Shown here piece after piece: positions 9,403-19,716 of a DNA stretch of 64,000 bases (position 1 is the stretch's first letter; every line of letters begins with the position of its first letter). The notes beneath the pieces are model-generated. The model saw only the letters and a program-made list of their open reading frames with translations, was not told where the DNA came from and searched no databases. The translations under genes were made by a program, and so were the position numbers. The stretch is from assembly GCF_006094435.1 (NCBI RefSeq), contig NZ_CP034783.1, forward strand, positions 4,615,001 through 4,679,000. The letters run 5' to 3'. This DNA is from Pseudomonas sp. MPC6 (GTDB lineage: Bacteria > Pseudomonadota > Gammaproteobacteria > Pseudomonadales > Pseudomonadaceae).

Positions 9403-9645
9403 ATGTTCGAAAACATCAACGTAATGAGCGAACCAAGGGTGCTGTCGACCTACGACGGTGACGAACTCATCATTCACCCCGGCGATCCTGAGCGCATCTA
9501 TGTGTTGCCGCGCCATAGCGAAGCCGCTCTGGTTGCCGGCCACGGGCTGGTGGCAGCCATTGAATGGCTGTGCAGTTCAAACGTTCTGACGGAAGCCTTT
9601 ATTGAGCGGGATTTCGAACCGTTTGACAGTCGTGTGCCTCAGTAA
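9403..9645 (+). CDS. Small hypothetical protein (80 aa)
   Basis: Eighty-residue acidic protein with no signal peptide or membrane segment (MFENINVMSEPRVLSTYDGD). AGGAG at 9391-9395 is well spaced for the ATG at 9403; another ATG at 9398 is out of frame and too close. It starts 38 bases after the J-protein stop and may be the last gene of the hscC operon. I do not recognise a family. Good ribosome site and spacing make it more than a chance frame. Confidence 0.6.
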   Translation: MFENINVMSEPRVLSTYDGDELIIHPGDPERIYVLPRHSEAALVAGHGLVAAIEWLCSSNVLTEAFIERDFEPFDSRVPQ

Positions 9646-10056
9646 GGGGCAAGGTGGGTCAATCAAGATCGTACTGGAACGACTACGCGGCGTGTGACCT
9701 TCCTGATTGGGACGCTCTGTAGGTGCCAGGACGCCGTATGACGAAACGAGTTTCCTGAATGCCTTACCGAGACCCAGCTCACCACTACTCAAGAACCTTT
9801 GACTAGCGCTCCTTTTGATGTAACAAAATATTTCAGCGAGGTTTACCTATAGACTAGCCCCTTATACGATGAAAGCCGCATTTACTGCTCTCCGTTAGGT
9901 TTGAGTCAACGATGATTAGACACTGAACGTGAACGGTGTAACAAAGCTATGATTTCTGGCCACGCAACGTTTGCGCGTGAAATAATAAACAGCAGCTGGA
10001 TACAGGCGCGATTGTTTCTTGCACCTATCTCCAAGCTATTATTGAGTGTCTCAACG
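9646..10056. other. Intergenic region, AT-richer, no recognised gene
   Basis: About 410 bases with noticeably lower GC than the left flank. A minus-strand frame (9577-9792) overlaps the end of the small protein and has no ribosome site or recognisable sequence. Holds the promoter of the glycosyltransferase pair; no convincing promoter, repeat or RNA structure found by eye. The frame of the glycosyltransferase stays open back to 9949. Confidence 0.5.
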
Positions 10057-10890
10057 ATGGGCGACACTGGTTTCCTGGCTGACAAAACTAAAGTTTTCAG
10101 CATTGTTCTAGTCAACTACAAAACACCCGAAATAACCAAAATATGCTTAGACCTATTGCATCAGCATGTGGGCAACAGCGGCGTCCCCATATGGGTGGTT
10201 GACAACTATTCCGCCGATGAAAGCACAGAGTACTTGCGGACACTTGACTGGATCAACCTGATCGAGCGAACCACTCCCGAACCGGAACAGGGCCATATCG
10301 CGCATGGCAAAGCACTCGACATGGCGTTGGCACGTATTGATACCGACTACGTATTTCTGCTGCACACCGATACGTTCATTTTCGATAAAAATGTGTTTCC
10401 GATGATGCTCAACAAATGCATGAAGAACCCGAAAGTCGTAGCCGTCGGTTGCGTAGAACAATTAAACCGCGGCACCACCAGAACCCTTTGGCGCTTCAGC
10501 TCACGACTATTCAAACACCACTTCAGACGCATGAAACTTTCCCTTGGACTACGCTCCAGAGAGCCAAAACCGTACAGGGAAGTTCACCTGAAGAGCTTCT
10601 GTACATTATGGAACTGCAAACTGATCAAACAGCACGACATGCATTTTTTGATGGATGATCGTGTACCTGGCTATACCCTCCAAGACCGCATGACCGAGCT
10701 TGGTTATGTCGTTGAACTTTTGTCGCCGCGTAAAATATTCAGTTATCTCGATCACATTCAGTCCGGCACTGTAGCTGCAGCCGGAGGCTATGAAACGACG
10801 CATAGACGAACCAAGATGTACAACGACCTCCTGGAGCGCCTGAACAAGGGCGACAGCAAAGGTCAAACATCGCAGACACGCAACAAGTAG
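10057..10890 (+). CDS. Family 2 glycosyltransferase (rhamnosyltransferase-like)
   Basis: GT-A fold glycosyltransferase. The N-terminus FSIVLVNYKTPEITKICL is the nucleotide-binding strand of GT2 enzymes; VVDNYSADES and the acidic metal motif FLLHTDTFIFD follow. From the ATG at 10057 it has 277 residues, a normal size. An ATG at 9949 would add 36 residues; neither start has a clear ribosome site, so the start is uncertain. Likely transfers a sugar to a surface glycan or protein in the cytoplasm. It lies 60 bases before a 2OG oxygenase gene on the same strand, and both are AT-richer than their neighbours, suggesting acquisition as a unit. Confidence 0.78.
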   Translation: MGDTGFLADKTKVFSIVLVNYKTPEITKICLDLLHQHVGNSGVPIWVVDNYSADESTEYLRTLDWINLIERTTPEPEQGHIAHGKALDMALARIDTDYVFLLHTDTFIFDKNVFPMMLNKCMKNPKVVAVGCVEQLNRGTTRTLWRFSSRLFKHHFRRMKLSLGLRSREPKPYREVHLKSFCTLWNCKLIKQHDMHFLMDDRVPGYTLQDRMTELGYVVELLSPRKIFSYLDHIQSGTVAAAGGYETTHRRTKMYNDLLERLNKGDSKGQTSQTRNK

Positions 10891-10950
10891 TGTGGGCAAC
10901 ACTACTAAACGTCATCAATAGGTCTTTATGTTCAGGTTATTGGAGCGGTA

Positions 10951-11754
10951 ATGACAGCCATCACTCAAACACTACCCATCACCCTCTCCCCGGAGCTTGA
11001 TTTCGACCAGAACGCCGCCAGCACTTTCGGCCACTCGCTAGCCAGTAGCTATGTCCAGGCCACGCCATTTCCACACATCGTCATCGATAATTTTTTACCG
11101 AAAGACCTGATTGCGAGTATCTGCGCGCACTTCCCAGTCGAGCCAACCAACAACGAAATGCTCTACGAGCGTGGCTATAAAGGTCAGCACAAACGACAAA
11201 TCAGCCCCAACGAATGCGATCCCTATCTGAAGACGGTTTTCAACGCCTTTAATTCGGCACCCATGTTGCAGTTTCTTGAAAAGCTGACGGGCATCGAAGG
11301 TTTGATACCCGACCCATACTTTACCGGTGGCGGACTGCATGAAACAAAAAATGGTGGTTTCCTGGGTGTGCACTCGGACTTCAGACTCAACAAAAAACTT
11401 AATATTGAACGCAGACTGAATGCCATTATCTATCTTAACGAAGACTGGCAAGAGGAATACGGCGGCAACTTGGAGCTGTGGGATGTCGACATGAAGACTT
11501 GTCTTAAAAAAGTCCTGCCAGTTTATAACCGCTGCGTCATTTTCAACACAGACAAAGACAGCAATCATGGGCACCCAGAGCCTTTAACGACTCCGCAGCA
11601 CATCACGCGCAGATCTATAGCGCTTTATTACTACACCGCAGCAACCGTGGCGGCCGATCCCGCGCAAAGAAACAAAACCCATTACAAGCCAAGGCCCAAA
11701 GATCGTTTAAGCCTCAAGTACTATATGAGCAAGCTGATCAAGAAGAAAAACTGA
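10951..11754 (+). CDS. 2OG-Fe(II) oxygenase, prolyl 4-hydroxylase-like
   Basis: Non-haem iron, 2-oxoglutarate-dependent oxygenase, 267 residues. The iron ligands are visible as H141-x-D143 in GVHSDF and a distal histidine in NHGHPEPL (H206 or H208), with R221 in RRSIALYYY as the likely 2-oxoglutarate anchor. The segment PFPHIVIDNFLP (39-50) is typical of the P4Hc type often found in LPS, capsule and flagellin-glycan clusters. The C-terminus is very basic (KLIKKKN). Paired with the preceding glycosyltransferase, so it probably hydroxylates a sugar or peptide of the same surface structure; the substrate is inferred only. Confidence 0.82.
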   Translation: MTAITQTLPITLSPELDFDQNAASTFGHSLASSYVQATPFPHIVIDNFLPKDLIASICAHFPVEPTNNEMLYERGYKGQHKRQISPNECDPYLKTVFNAFNSAPMLQFLEKLTGIEGLIPDPYFTGGGLHETKNGGFLGVHSDFRLNKKLNIERRLNAIIYLNEDWQEEYGGNLELWDVDMKTCLKKVLPVYNRCVIFNTDKDSNHGHPEPLTTPQHITRRSIALYYYTAATVAADPAQRNKTHYKPRPKDRLSLKYYMSKLIKKKN

Positions 11755-11783
11755 ACAATATCGCCAGACGATTGTTTTTTTTT
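11754..11783 (+). terminator. Rho-independent terminator after the glycosyltransferase/oxygenase pair
   Basis: An AACAATATCG...CGATTGTT hairpin (a two-base bulge on the left arm) is followed by a run of nine T. It begins at the oxygenase stop codon and fits the end of the two-gene unit. Confidence 0.7.
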
Positions 11784-12232
11784 GATTTTTCACCTACTCC
11801 AGAGGCTAGACACTCCGACTGTCGGCTTGGGGTCGATCCTGTTGAAAAAGCCAGACTTTCAGCTCGCCCGAACTCAGGCACGCCAACCACTGGAGAACCG
11901 CAACCAACCGCCGCAAGCTTGATGCGCTGAGCGCATTGGTAGCGCGCGGTCAGCTGCGGCCACACGTTGGCACCGTCTATTCACTTGCCCCCCCGTTCAC
12001 AAAGAACGCATTGAAATGTTCCGACGTGCATTTGCCGAGGTCGCTCCTTTGCTCAGCCGCGCGAAAGGTACCCGCAGTCCAGCTGTAAAGCCCATGAAAC
12101 AACAGCTTACAGTCGAGAAACTAAATACTGGATATTTAGCAATTCGTACCTACGCTCTTCCCGGGGGATCCCATTTTCAGGACGGTCGGGGGCTCGTCTC
12201 AGGGTACTCACGCAAGTGCGCAGGAGCTCGAC
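11784..12232. other. Gene-free stretch with a possible dehydrogenase remnant
   Basis: About 450 bases with no intact gene. In one plus frame, codons 11915-11989 read [20 protein letters not shown]..., which resembles the C-terminal segment of zinc-type quinone oxidoreductases; no start is present and the flanks do not continue the match, so it would be a small relic. A 112-codon frame at 12016-12354 runs into the sulfatase gene and looks like chance. The sulfatase promoter must lie here, but none is clear. Confidence 0.35.
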
Positions 12233-13849
12233 ATGAACCGGACAAAGTCATCAACGGCGTTCGCTGTATCAGTACTGTTGTCTGCAATGGTGTTCCCCGT
12301 CCTCTCTCAAGCAGCCGACAAAACAGTCCCCAACATTGTGGTCATCATGGGTGACGATATTGGCTGGTCCAACATCGGTGTGTACAACCAGGGCATGATG
12401 GCCGGTCGAACACCCAACCTCGACCAGCTCGCGGCCGAAGGCATGCGTTTCACCGACTACTACGCCGAGGCCAGTTGCACCGCAGGGCGGGCCAACTTCA
12501 TTACCGGCGAACTGCCGATCCGTACCGGGATGACCACTGTCGGGCAGGCCGGTTCTCCCATTGGTATTCCCGCCGAAGCTGTCACCATCGCCACCACACT
12601 CAAGTCCATGGGTTACGCCACCGGTCAGTTCGGCAAGAACCACTTGGGTGACTTGAACGAATTCCTGCCGACCGTGCATGGTTTCGATGAGTTCTTCGGT
12701 TATCTCTATCACCTCGACGCCATGGAAGATCCGGCGCACCCCAATTATCCACAAGATCTTCTACCCACCGTCGGCCCGCGGAACATGGTTCACAGCTGGG
12801 CCACGACGACTGACGATGCGACCGTGATGCCGCGCTGGGGCAAGGTCGGCAAACAGAAAATCGAAGACGCCGGAACACTCTATCCGGAGCGGATGAAAAC
12901 CGTCGACGACGAGATTCGCGACAAAGCTTTCACCTTCATCGACAAGGCCAGGCAGGACAACAAACCGTTCTTCCTGTGGCTCAATCCGACCCGCATGCAC
13001 ATCGTCACGCACCTGTCCGACAAGTACGAAGCCATGCGCAACGCGCAAAATGGCTGGTCGGAGCAGGAAGCCGGCATGGCGCAGCTCGATGACATCGTCG
13101 GCGACGTGATGGCCAAGCTGAAAAAAGACGGCATGGATGACAACACCATTGTGTTGTTCACCACTGACAATGGCGCGGAAAACTTCACCTGGCCGGATGG
13201 CGGCACCACGCCATTTGCCATGGGTAAAGGTACGGTAATGGAAGGTGGTTTCCGGGTGCCGGCGATCGTTCGTTGGCCGGGCAAAGTACCGGCAAACACG
13301 GTGGCCAATGGCATCATGTCCGGAATGGACTGGTTCCCGACCTTCGTCGCGGCGGCCGGCAACCCGAACATCAGCGCCGAACTGCTCAAGGGTAAACAAC
13401 TGGGCGATACCACTTACAAAGTGCACCTGGACGGCTATGACCAAACACCGATGATCACTGGCAAAGGTCCGTCGAATCGCCATGAGATCTTCTACTTCGG
13501 CGAGAGCACGCTGGGCGCAATCCGTATCGATGACTTCAAGTACCGCTTCATTGACCAGCCTGGTGGCTGGCTAGGGGCGAAAACCACGCTGGACATGCCG
13601 ATCCTGACCAACCTGCGCCTCGACCCGTTCGAACGCGCCGGATGGCCGCAAAACATGGCGGCCAATGGCTCGCTGGAGTATTTCGAGTGGTTCAAATTCC
13701 AGTTCTGGCGATTTGTGTTTGTGCAGCAGCAGGTGGTCAAACTGGCTGAAACAGCGGTTGAGTTCCCGCCCATGCAAAAAGGCGCGAGCTTCAACCTCGA
13801 AGCAGTCAAAGCCAGGATCGAAGCGGCCCGGGCGGCCATGGGCAAGTAA
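12233..13849 (+). CDS. Periplasmic arylsulfatase
   Basis: Type I sulfatase, 538 residues. A signal peptide (MNRTKSS...FPVLSQAADK, cleavage about residue 27-28) directs it to the periplasm. D41-D42 in MGDDIGW are metal ligands, and C82-TAG-R86 in SCTAGRANF is the formylglycine motif (C-x-A-x-R variant of CxPxR), so an active enzyme needs a formylglycine-generating enzyme, which is not in the window. GKNHLGD and the TTDNGAENFTWPDGG segment are further active-site blocks. It hydrolyses sulfate esters, presumably for sulfur scavenging. It leads a three-gene unit with a FadL-type porin and a lipoprotein. A GCGCAGGAG ribosome site precedes the ATG. Confidence 0.9.
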   Translation: MNRTKSSTAFAVSVLLSAMVFPVLSQAADKTVPNIVVIMGDDIGWSNIGVYNQGMMAGRTPNLDQLAAEGMRFTDYYAEASCTAGRANFITGELPIRTGMTTVGQAGSPIGIPAEAVTIATTLKSMGYATGQFGKNHLGDLNEFLPTVHGFDEFFGYLYHLDAMEDPAHPNYPQDLLPTVGPRNMVHSWATTTDDATVMPRWGKVGKQKIEDAGTLYPERMKTVDDEIRDKAFTFIDKARQDNKPFFLWLNPTRMHIVTHLSDKYEAMRNAQNGWSEQEAGMAQLDDIVGDVMAKLKKDGMDDNTIVLFTTDNGAENFTWPDGGTTPFAMGKGTVMEGGFRVPAIVRWPGKVPANTVANGIMSGMDWFPTFVAAAGNPNISAELLKGKQLGDTTYKVHLDGYDQTPMITGKGPSNRHEIFYFGESTLGAIRIDDFKYRFIDQPGGWLGAKTTLDMPILTNLRLDPFERAGWPQNMAANGSLEYFEWFKFQFWRFVFVQQQVVKLAETAVEFPPMQKGASFNLEAVKARIEAARAAMGK

Positions 13850-13917
13850 GCAGTTGAATTCGCGGGTGGCTAGCGCTCGCCACTCGCATTCATGACGGAC
13901 ATTTGCTGAGGTGACCC

Positions 13918-15186
13918 ATGCAAATAAAAACATCCGCCCTGCCCGCCATTGCCCTGTGTGCACTGTGCAGTCAGCAAGCTTACGCCGGCGGCATCATGCT
14001 CTATGAAATCGGCACCGATAACGCCGGTTTGGCCAATGCAGGTGCCGCCGCCCGTGCTCAAGGCCCCTCGACCATTGCCAGTAACCCGGCGGGCATGAGT
14101 TATCTGCCCGGCACACAGATCACCGGTGGTTTGCAGATTCTCTACGGCGACCTGAGTTTCGATCGTGACTCAAATACCAACGGCACCGGCACTGGCAGTG
14201 GTAACGCCCTCGACCCGATTCCCGGGGGTGGCTTCTTCGTCAGCCATCAATTCGACGACTACTGGAGCATTGGTTTCGGCCAGTACGCTGACTTTGGCCT
14301 GGCGGCCAATTACGACAACGACTGGTCCGGGCGCTACTTCGCCCAAAACGCCAGCCTCGCCGGTTTGTCGTTTGTGCCCAGCGTGGCTTACCGCGTCAAC
14401 GAGCAATGGTCGCTGGGCTTCGGCGTGAAAGCCATGTACGGCATGCTGCAAGCCCAAACCGCGATAGACCGCGAGCCTTTCGGCTTCACCGACCGCAGCG
14501 ACGGCCAGTTCAAGTACAAAGACAACGATTGGGGTTTTGGCGCGAACGTGGGGGTGATCTATGCCCCGCAACCTGGCACCCGGATTGGCCTGGCCTACAC
14601 CAGCAAGGTCGATCTGGACTTCGAGGACGGGCTTGACGTCAAAGGCAACGGACCCGTGCTGGAGCGCCTGGACGGCCTGAACACCCAACTCGACATGACG
14701 GTGCCGCAAACTGCAACGCTAAGTCTGTTCCAGCAACTCGACCCGCAATGGGCCTTGCTGGCCTCGGTCAACTGGCAGGACTGGTCAGAGTTTGGCGATA
14801 TCTCGGTGCAAGTCGACACGACAGCGTTGGGCGCTAAAGCGACTACAGTCGACGCCCATTTCAAAGACACTTGGCAACTGGCACTCGGCGCGCAGTATCA
14901 GGCCACACCGCACCTGCTGTGGAACGTCGGTGTGGCGTATGACAGCAGCGCCGTTTCGGATGGCAACCGAACGTTTACCGTGCCCATGGGCGAATCCTGG
15001 CGCGTTGCAACGGGAGCCACCTATGCGCTGAACAAAGTCACCGACATCAACGTGAGCTGGGCCATGGTCTGGCTCGGCGATATGCCGGTGGACCAGACCA
15101 AATCCACGTCAGGCACGAGAACTTCCGGTCAGTTCGACAATGCCTGGATTCAAGCAGTGACCGGCAACATGACCTGGCGTTTCTGA
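13918..15186 (+). CDS. FadL/TodX-family outer-membrane transport protein
   Basis: Outer-membrane beta-barrel of 422 residues with signal peptide ending QQAYA-GG. The N-terminal hatch contains the family pattern GLANAGAAARAQGPSTIASNPAGMSYL, split here into AQGPSTIASNPAGM; the C-terminus ends in aromatic W-R-F, typical of BamA substrates. FadL-type channels pass hydrophobic molecules such as fatty acids or aromatics through the side of the barrel. Position 69 bases after the sulfatase suggests that it imports a hydrophobic sulfate ester (for example an alkyl or aryl sulfate) or exports no product; substrate is inferred. Confidence 0.88.
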   Translation: MQIKTSALPAIALCALCSQQAYAGGIMLYEIGTDNAGLANAGAAARAQGPSTIASNPAGMSYLPGTQITGGLQILYGDLSFDRDSNTNGTGTGSGNALDPIPGGGFFVSHQFDDYWSIGFGQYADFGLAANYDNDWSGRYFAQNASLAGLSFVPSVAYRVNEQWSLGFGVKAMYGMLQAQTAIDREPFGFTDRSDGQFKYKDNDWGFGANVGVIYAPQPGTRIGLAYTSKVDLDFEDGLDVKGNGPVLERLDGLNTQLDMTVPQTATLSLFQQLDPQWALLASVNWQDWSEFGDISVQVDTTALGAKATTVDAHFKDTWQLALGAQYQATPHLLWNVGVAYDSSAVSDGNRTFTVPMGESWRVATGATYALNKVTDINVSWAMVWLGDMPVDQTKSTSGTRTSGQFDNAWIQAVTGNMTWRF

Positions 15187-15233
15187 TGCCCTACTACCGA
15201 AAAACCGACTTAATCCATGGAGCACACACCACA

Positions 15234-15908
15234 ATGAACCTGTCCCGAAAACTGTTTATCGGCGCTGCGCTGTCCAGCCTGCTGCTCGGCGGTTGCACCT
15301 CGAAAGTCACCGAGCGTGAGCAGTACTCCGGCTATCTGTCCAACTACAACAACTTGCAGCAGGTCACCACCACCAGCGGCGACACAGCCATGCGGTGGGT
15401 GAGCCCGTCCTGGAATCCAGATGCCTATAACACCGCGGCCTTCAACAAGCTGGAGCTCTACCCGGCGCCACAGCCCAACGAGCGGGTCAATCGGCAAACC
15501 CTGGACGAGTTGCAGAACTACATGACCAGCAAGGTCCAAGGTGTACTGGGCCAGAAATACCGGGTGGTGCCGAGCGCAAAATCAGCGCCGGCCGGTTCAA
15601 AAACGCTGATCATGCGCGCGGCGATCACCGGGGTGAATGCCGAGAACGAAGGTATGAAGTGGTATGAAGTGATTCCGGTCGCCGCCATCGTCGGCGGTGT
15701 TTCCGCCGCCACTGGCCACCGCGATCAAGACACCACACTGTTCATCGAGGCCGAGTTCATCGACGCGAGCAACAATCAGACGGTAGCCAAAGTCGTGCGC
15801 AAGGTATTCGGCAGCACACTGGAAAACACTAGCCAGAAAATCACCGCTAACGATTTCAAATCGGCAATCAATAAACTGACCAGCGATTTGCAGGCGTTCA
15901 TCCGGTAA
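15234..15908 (+). CDS. DUF3313 lipoprotein
   Basis: Lipoprotein of 224 residues: MNLSRKLFIGAALSSLLLGG-C gives a clear lipobox (LLGGC) with the acylated cysteine near residue 21. I start it at the ATG at 15234, which places the signal peptide normally; an upstream in-frame ATG at 15186 overlaps the porin stop and would add 16 polar residues. The body matches DUF3313 proteins by general pattern (AAITGVNAENEGMKWYEVIPV). It closes the sulfatase/porin unit; role unknown, perhaps porin-associated at the outer membrane. Confidence 0.75.
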   Translation: MNLSRKLFIGAALSSLLLGGCTSKVTEREQYSGYLSNYNNLQQVTTTSGDTAMRWVSPSWNPDAYNTAAFNKLELYPAPQPNERVNRQTLDELQNYMTSKVQGVLGQKYRVVPSAKSAPAGSKTLIMRAAITGVNAENEGMKWYEVIPVAAIVGGVSAATGHRDQDTTLFIEAEFIDASNNQTVAKVVRKVFGSTLENTSQKITANDFKSAINKLTSDLQAFIR

Positions 15909-16023
15909 GAACAAACAGACTGTGCTACTCCGATAATGCTGCGCAACATTTGTAGAGGTCACCCGAGCGAACCAATGCCAGTACCACTCAGTGATGACCA
16001 ACCTTTAATGGTGCAAACTGGCC

Positions 16024-17664
16024 TTACAGCTTGAACTGCGCGACCAGGTCCTTGAAGGAGATGGCCAGCCGTGCCAGTTCCTGGCTGGAAGCGCTGGTCT
16101 GGTTGGCACCTGCTGCACTCTGGGTCGAGTGGTCCTGGATGTTCAGCAGGTTGCGGTCCACTTCGCGGGCAACCTGAGCCTGCTCTTCGGACGCCGAGGC
16201 GATCACCAGATTACGCTCGTTGATGGTGACGACCATGTCGGTAATCTTCTCCAGCGCAGTCCCGGCACGCCGGGCCTGTTCCTGGGTGCTGGTGGCCAGC
16301 GACAGGCTCTTGCCCATGGCGATGACGGCCCCGTTGGCGCCCGATTGCACGGTATTGATCATGCCTTCGATTTCGACAGTCGAGGCCTGGGTGCGATGGG
16401 CCAGTGCGCGCACTTCATCGGCCACCACAGCAAACCCGCGCCCTTGCTCGCCGGCACGGGCGGCTTCGATGGCCGCGTTGAGCGCCAACAGGTTGGTCTG
16501 TTCGGCGATGCTGCGGATCACGTCCAGTACCTTGCTGACTTCCCGGATGTGCCCGGCCAGTTCGGTCACTGTCTCGGTCGACCCGGTAATCTGTTGCACC
16601 ATGGTGCTGATGCCCTTGAGCGTATGGTCGACCTGAGCACGTCCATCGACGGCGTCTTCGGTCGCGGTTTTAGAGGCATCGGAGGTCGAGACCGCGTTAC
16701 GTGCCACTTCCTCGACCACCGCGGTCATTTGATTGACCGCGGTGGCCGCCTGCTGGATTTCGTCATTCTGCCGTGTCAGGCCACGGGTGCTTTCCTCGGT
16801 GACCGCGTTCAGCTCTTCGGCGGCCGAGGCTAACTGATCCGAGGCCTTGGCGATCTCCTCGATAGTCTGTTTCAAACCGCCTTGCATATCCGCCAAGGCA
16901 TTGAGCAGTTGCCCCGCTTCATCGCCACGGGCAGTGGAAATACGCTGAGTCAGATCGCCCGTGGCAATGCGCTGGGCACTCGCGACCGCCACTGCCAATG
17001 GGCGAGTGATCATGCGGGTAACCAGCATGCCCAGGACAGCGGCCACCACAAAGGCGATCACGATCCCGACCGACAGCATCAGCGTAGAGCTGACGTTGAG
17101 TGCTTGCGCACCCTCGGCACCCTGTTTGATCTGCCGATCGATCGACTGGAGCATGGCGTGCAGGCACTCGCGGGCCTCTCTGAATTCATCCAGGGATAGC
17201 GCGTTCAAGCGAGTGCGTGCCCGGGCAATATCGCCAGCGTTCAACAGTTCCAGGATCTGCCGGGTCGCGGCCACATAAGCAGGCCACAGGGCTTCGTACC
17301 GGTCCCCCGCCACCCGCTCATCCTCCTCCAGCGGTGTGCCGCGGTAGGTTGCGAAGGCTTGTTCCGCCCGTGCCTGCTCGGTCGCCAGGGTCTGCTGAAT
17401 ACGTGCCTTGTCCGCTTCAGACATGCCACTGGCCTCAGAGTCGAGCAACCGGTACAGCAGGCGGTTATGCGCGGTCAGACTGGCCAGGGTCTCGTTGGTG
17501 TTGCCCACCGAGACCAGACTGTTGGAAAAGGTCAACGACAGCGCAGTGGCCAAACGGCTGATCCCGACCATTCCCAACCCACCCACGGCCAAGGTGATCA
17601 GGGCGCAGATGACGAACGCGGTCAGCAGCTTGGTCGAAAACTTGGACGTGTTCAGAATGTTCAT
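16024..17664 (-). CDS. Methyl-accepting chemotaxis protein
   Basis: Transmembrane chemoreceptor of 546 residues. TM1 is about 13-33, a periplasmic four-helix-bundle (4HB_MCP type) sensor follows to about 188, TM2 is about 190-212, then a HAMP domain ([18 protein letters not shown]) and the signalling coiled coil. The hairpin tip has the highly conserved [19 protein letters not shown] that binds CheA/CheW. The C-terminus ends AQFKL with no NWETF-like pentapeptide, so no CheR tether. The ligand is unknown. A leader with AACAATAATAAT about 28 nt upstream of the start looks like an Hfq/Crc-type A-rich sequence. Confidence 0.93.
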   Translation of the reverse strand: MNILNTSKFSTKLLTAFVICALITLAVGGLGMVGISRLATALSLTFSNSLVSVGNTNETLASLTAHNRLLYRLLDSEASGMSEADKARIQQTLATEQARAEQAFATYRGTPLEEDERVAGDRYEALWPAYVAATRQILELLNAGDIARARTRLNALSLDEFREARECLHAMLQSIDRQIKQGAEGAQALNVSSTLMLSVGIVIAFVVAAVLGMLVTRMITRPLAVAVASAQRIATGDLTQRISTARGDEAGQLLNALADMQGGLKQTIEEIAKASDQLASAAEELNAVTEESTRGLTRQNDEIQQAATAVNQMTAVVEEVARNAVSTSDASKTATEDAVDGRAQVDHTLKGISTMVQQITGSTETVTELAGHIREVSKVLDVIRSIAEQTNLLALNAAIEAARAGEQGRGFAVVADEVRALAHRTQASTVEIEGMINTVQSGANGAVIAMGKSLSLATSTQEQARRAGTALEKITDMVVTINERNLVIASASEEQAQVAREVDRNLLNIQDHSTQSAAGANQTSASSQELARLAISFKDLVAQFKL

Positions 17665-18010
17665 GCGACGAACTCGATGGGTTAGCCATTATTATTGTTT
17701 GAGGTGTACAGCTGACAGCCCCCACCAAGGCGCGCAGGCATCGGGCTTGACGGGATTTGCGCTGCACGACTTCGGTGAGACAGCCAGTATCGTCAAGCAC
17801 CAGTCGACTGCGTCTCATTGAACGTCAGCGAGGTGGCATTTGATGACAGAGGGCTGGGCTTTCTCGAGAAGTTCACAGGGTGCACTGCCGGTCCTGACTT
17901 CCAGTGAGTACTGCGTCGTCGTGCGCAGTACCCCGGACAGGCAACAGCCCTACGGGGCTGCTGCCTGCTCGCCAGCCTGGTGAAGGAGGATTGCGAAGTT
18001 GCGATGAGGC
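17665..18010. other. Intergenic region with two hairpins
   Basis: No gene seen. Two inverted repeats lie side by side: GTACTGCG/CGCAGTAC (17908-17931) and CAGGCAACAGCCC/GGGCTGCTGCCTG (17938-17967, one G-T mismatch). The second lies about 45 bases beyond the stop of the minus-strand VOC gene and could be its transcript end, but there is no T run. Confidence 0.5.
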
Positions 18011-18394
18011 TTAGGCGGCCTTGAAGCAGTACGCGGCCAGCTTGTTACCGTCCAGATCCCGGGCATAGGCGGCATACGCATCAGGTGCCCAGCCTCGAGG
18101 CCCGGGTGTGCCTTCGCAGGTGCCGCCGCAGGCCAGAGCCGCCGCGTGAAAGGCATCGATTGCAGCGCGATCCGGTGCTTCAAAGCTGACAGTGACCCCG
18201 TTGCCGACGCTGGCTGGAGCGCCGTTTGCCGGTTTCAATACGAAGAAGGACGGGGCACTCTCACCCCAGATCGATCCATTCTCATTCAGATCCGCGATGC
18301 GTTTGAGGCCGAGTGCGCCGAGTACATTGTCGTAAAAACTGCGGGCCTTTTGCAGATCGTTGGTACCGACGGTGACGTGAGTGAAGATGCTCAT
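18011..18394 (-). CDS. VOC-family (glyoxalase-like) protein
   Basis: 127-residue vicinal-oxygen-chelate protein. It begins MSIFTHVTVGTNDLQKARSF and ends YAAYARDLDGNKLAAYC, the two characteristic beta-alpha-beta-beta-beta halves of the glyoxalase fold, with metal-ligand type residues H6 and D/N near the C-terminus. VOC proteins include glyoxalases, glutathione transferases and dioxygenases; none can be assigned here. It lies 90 bases downstream of the glutathione-dependent formaldehyde dehydrogenase on the same strand, so a glutathione-linked detoxification role is possible. Confidence 0.82.
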   Translation of the reverse strand: MSIFTHVTVGTNDLQKARSFYDNVLGALGLKRIADLNENGSIWGESAPSFFVLKPANGAPASVGNGVTVSFEAPDRAAIDAFHAAALACGGTCEGTPGPRGWAPDAYAAYARDLDGNKLAAYCFKAA

Positions 18395-18484
18395 ATTGAT
18401 GCTCTCTTGGATACAAGGATGGGTATTGCAATTGGACCGGACGCTGCTCGATTGACGATGTACGCCGGGGCGGTTCTATCAGTG

Positions 18485-19681
<1,197 letters not shown>

Positions 19682-19716
19682 TTACCGCTGTTGGGCGTCC
19701 TTGCCCTGATTGCCGA

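Noticed and set aside
9577..9792. 71-codon minus-strand frame in the gap before the glycosyltransferase
   Set aside because: No ribosome site, overlaps the small plus-strand protein, composition not convincing.
12155..12175. SmaI/BamHI polylinker-like CCCGGGGGATCC, suggesting vector sequence
   Set aside because: One extra G compared with the pUC linker and no vector sequence on either side; chance palindrome.
12016..12354. 112-codon frame before the sulfatase
   Set aside because: Overlaps the sulfatase signal peptide region in another frame and matches nothing recognisable.
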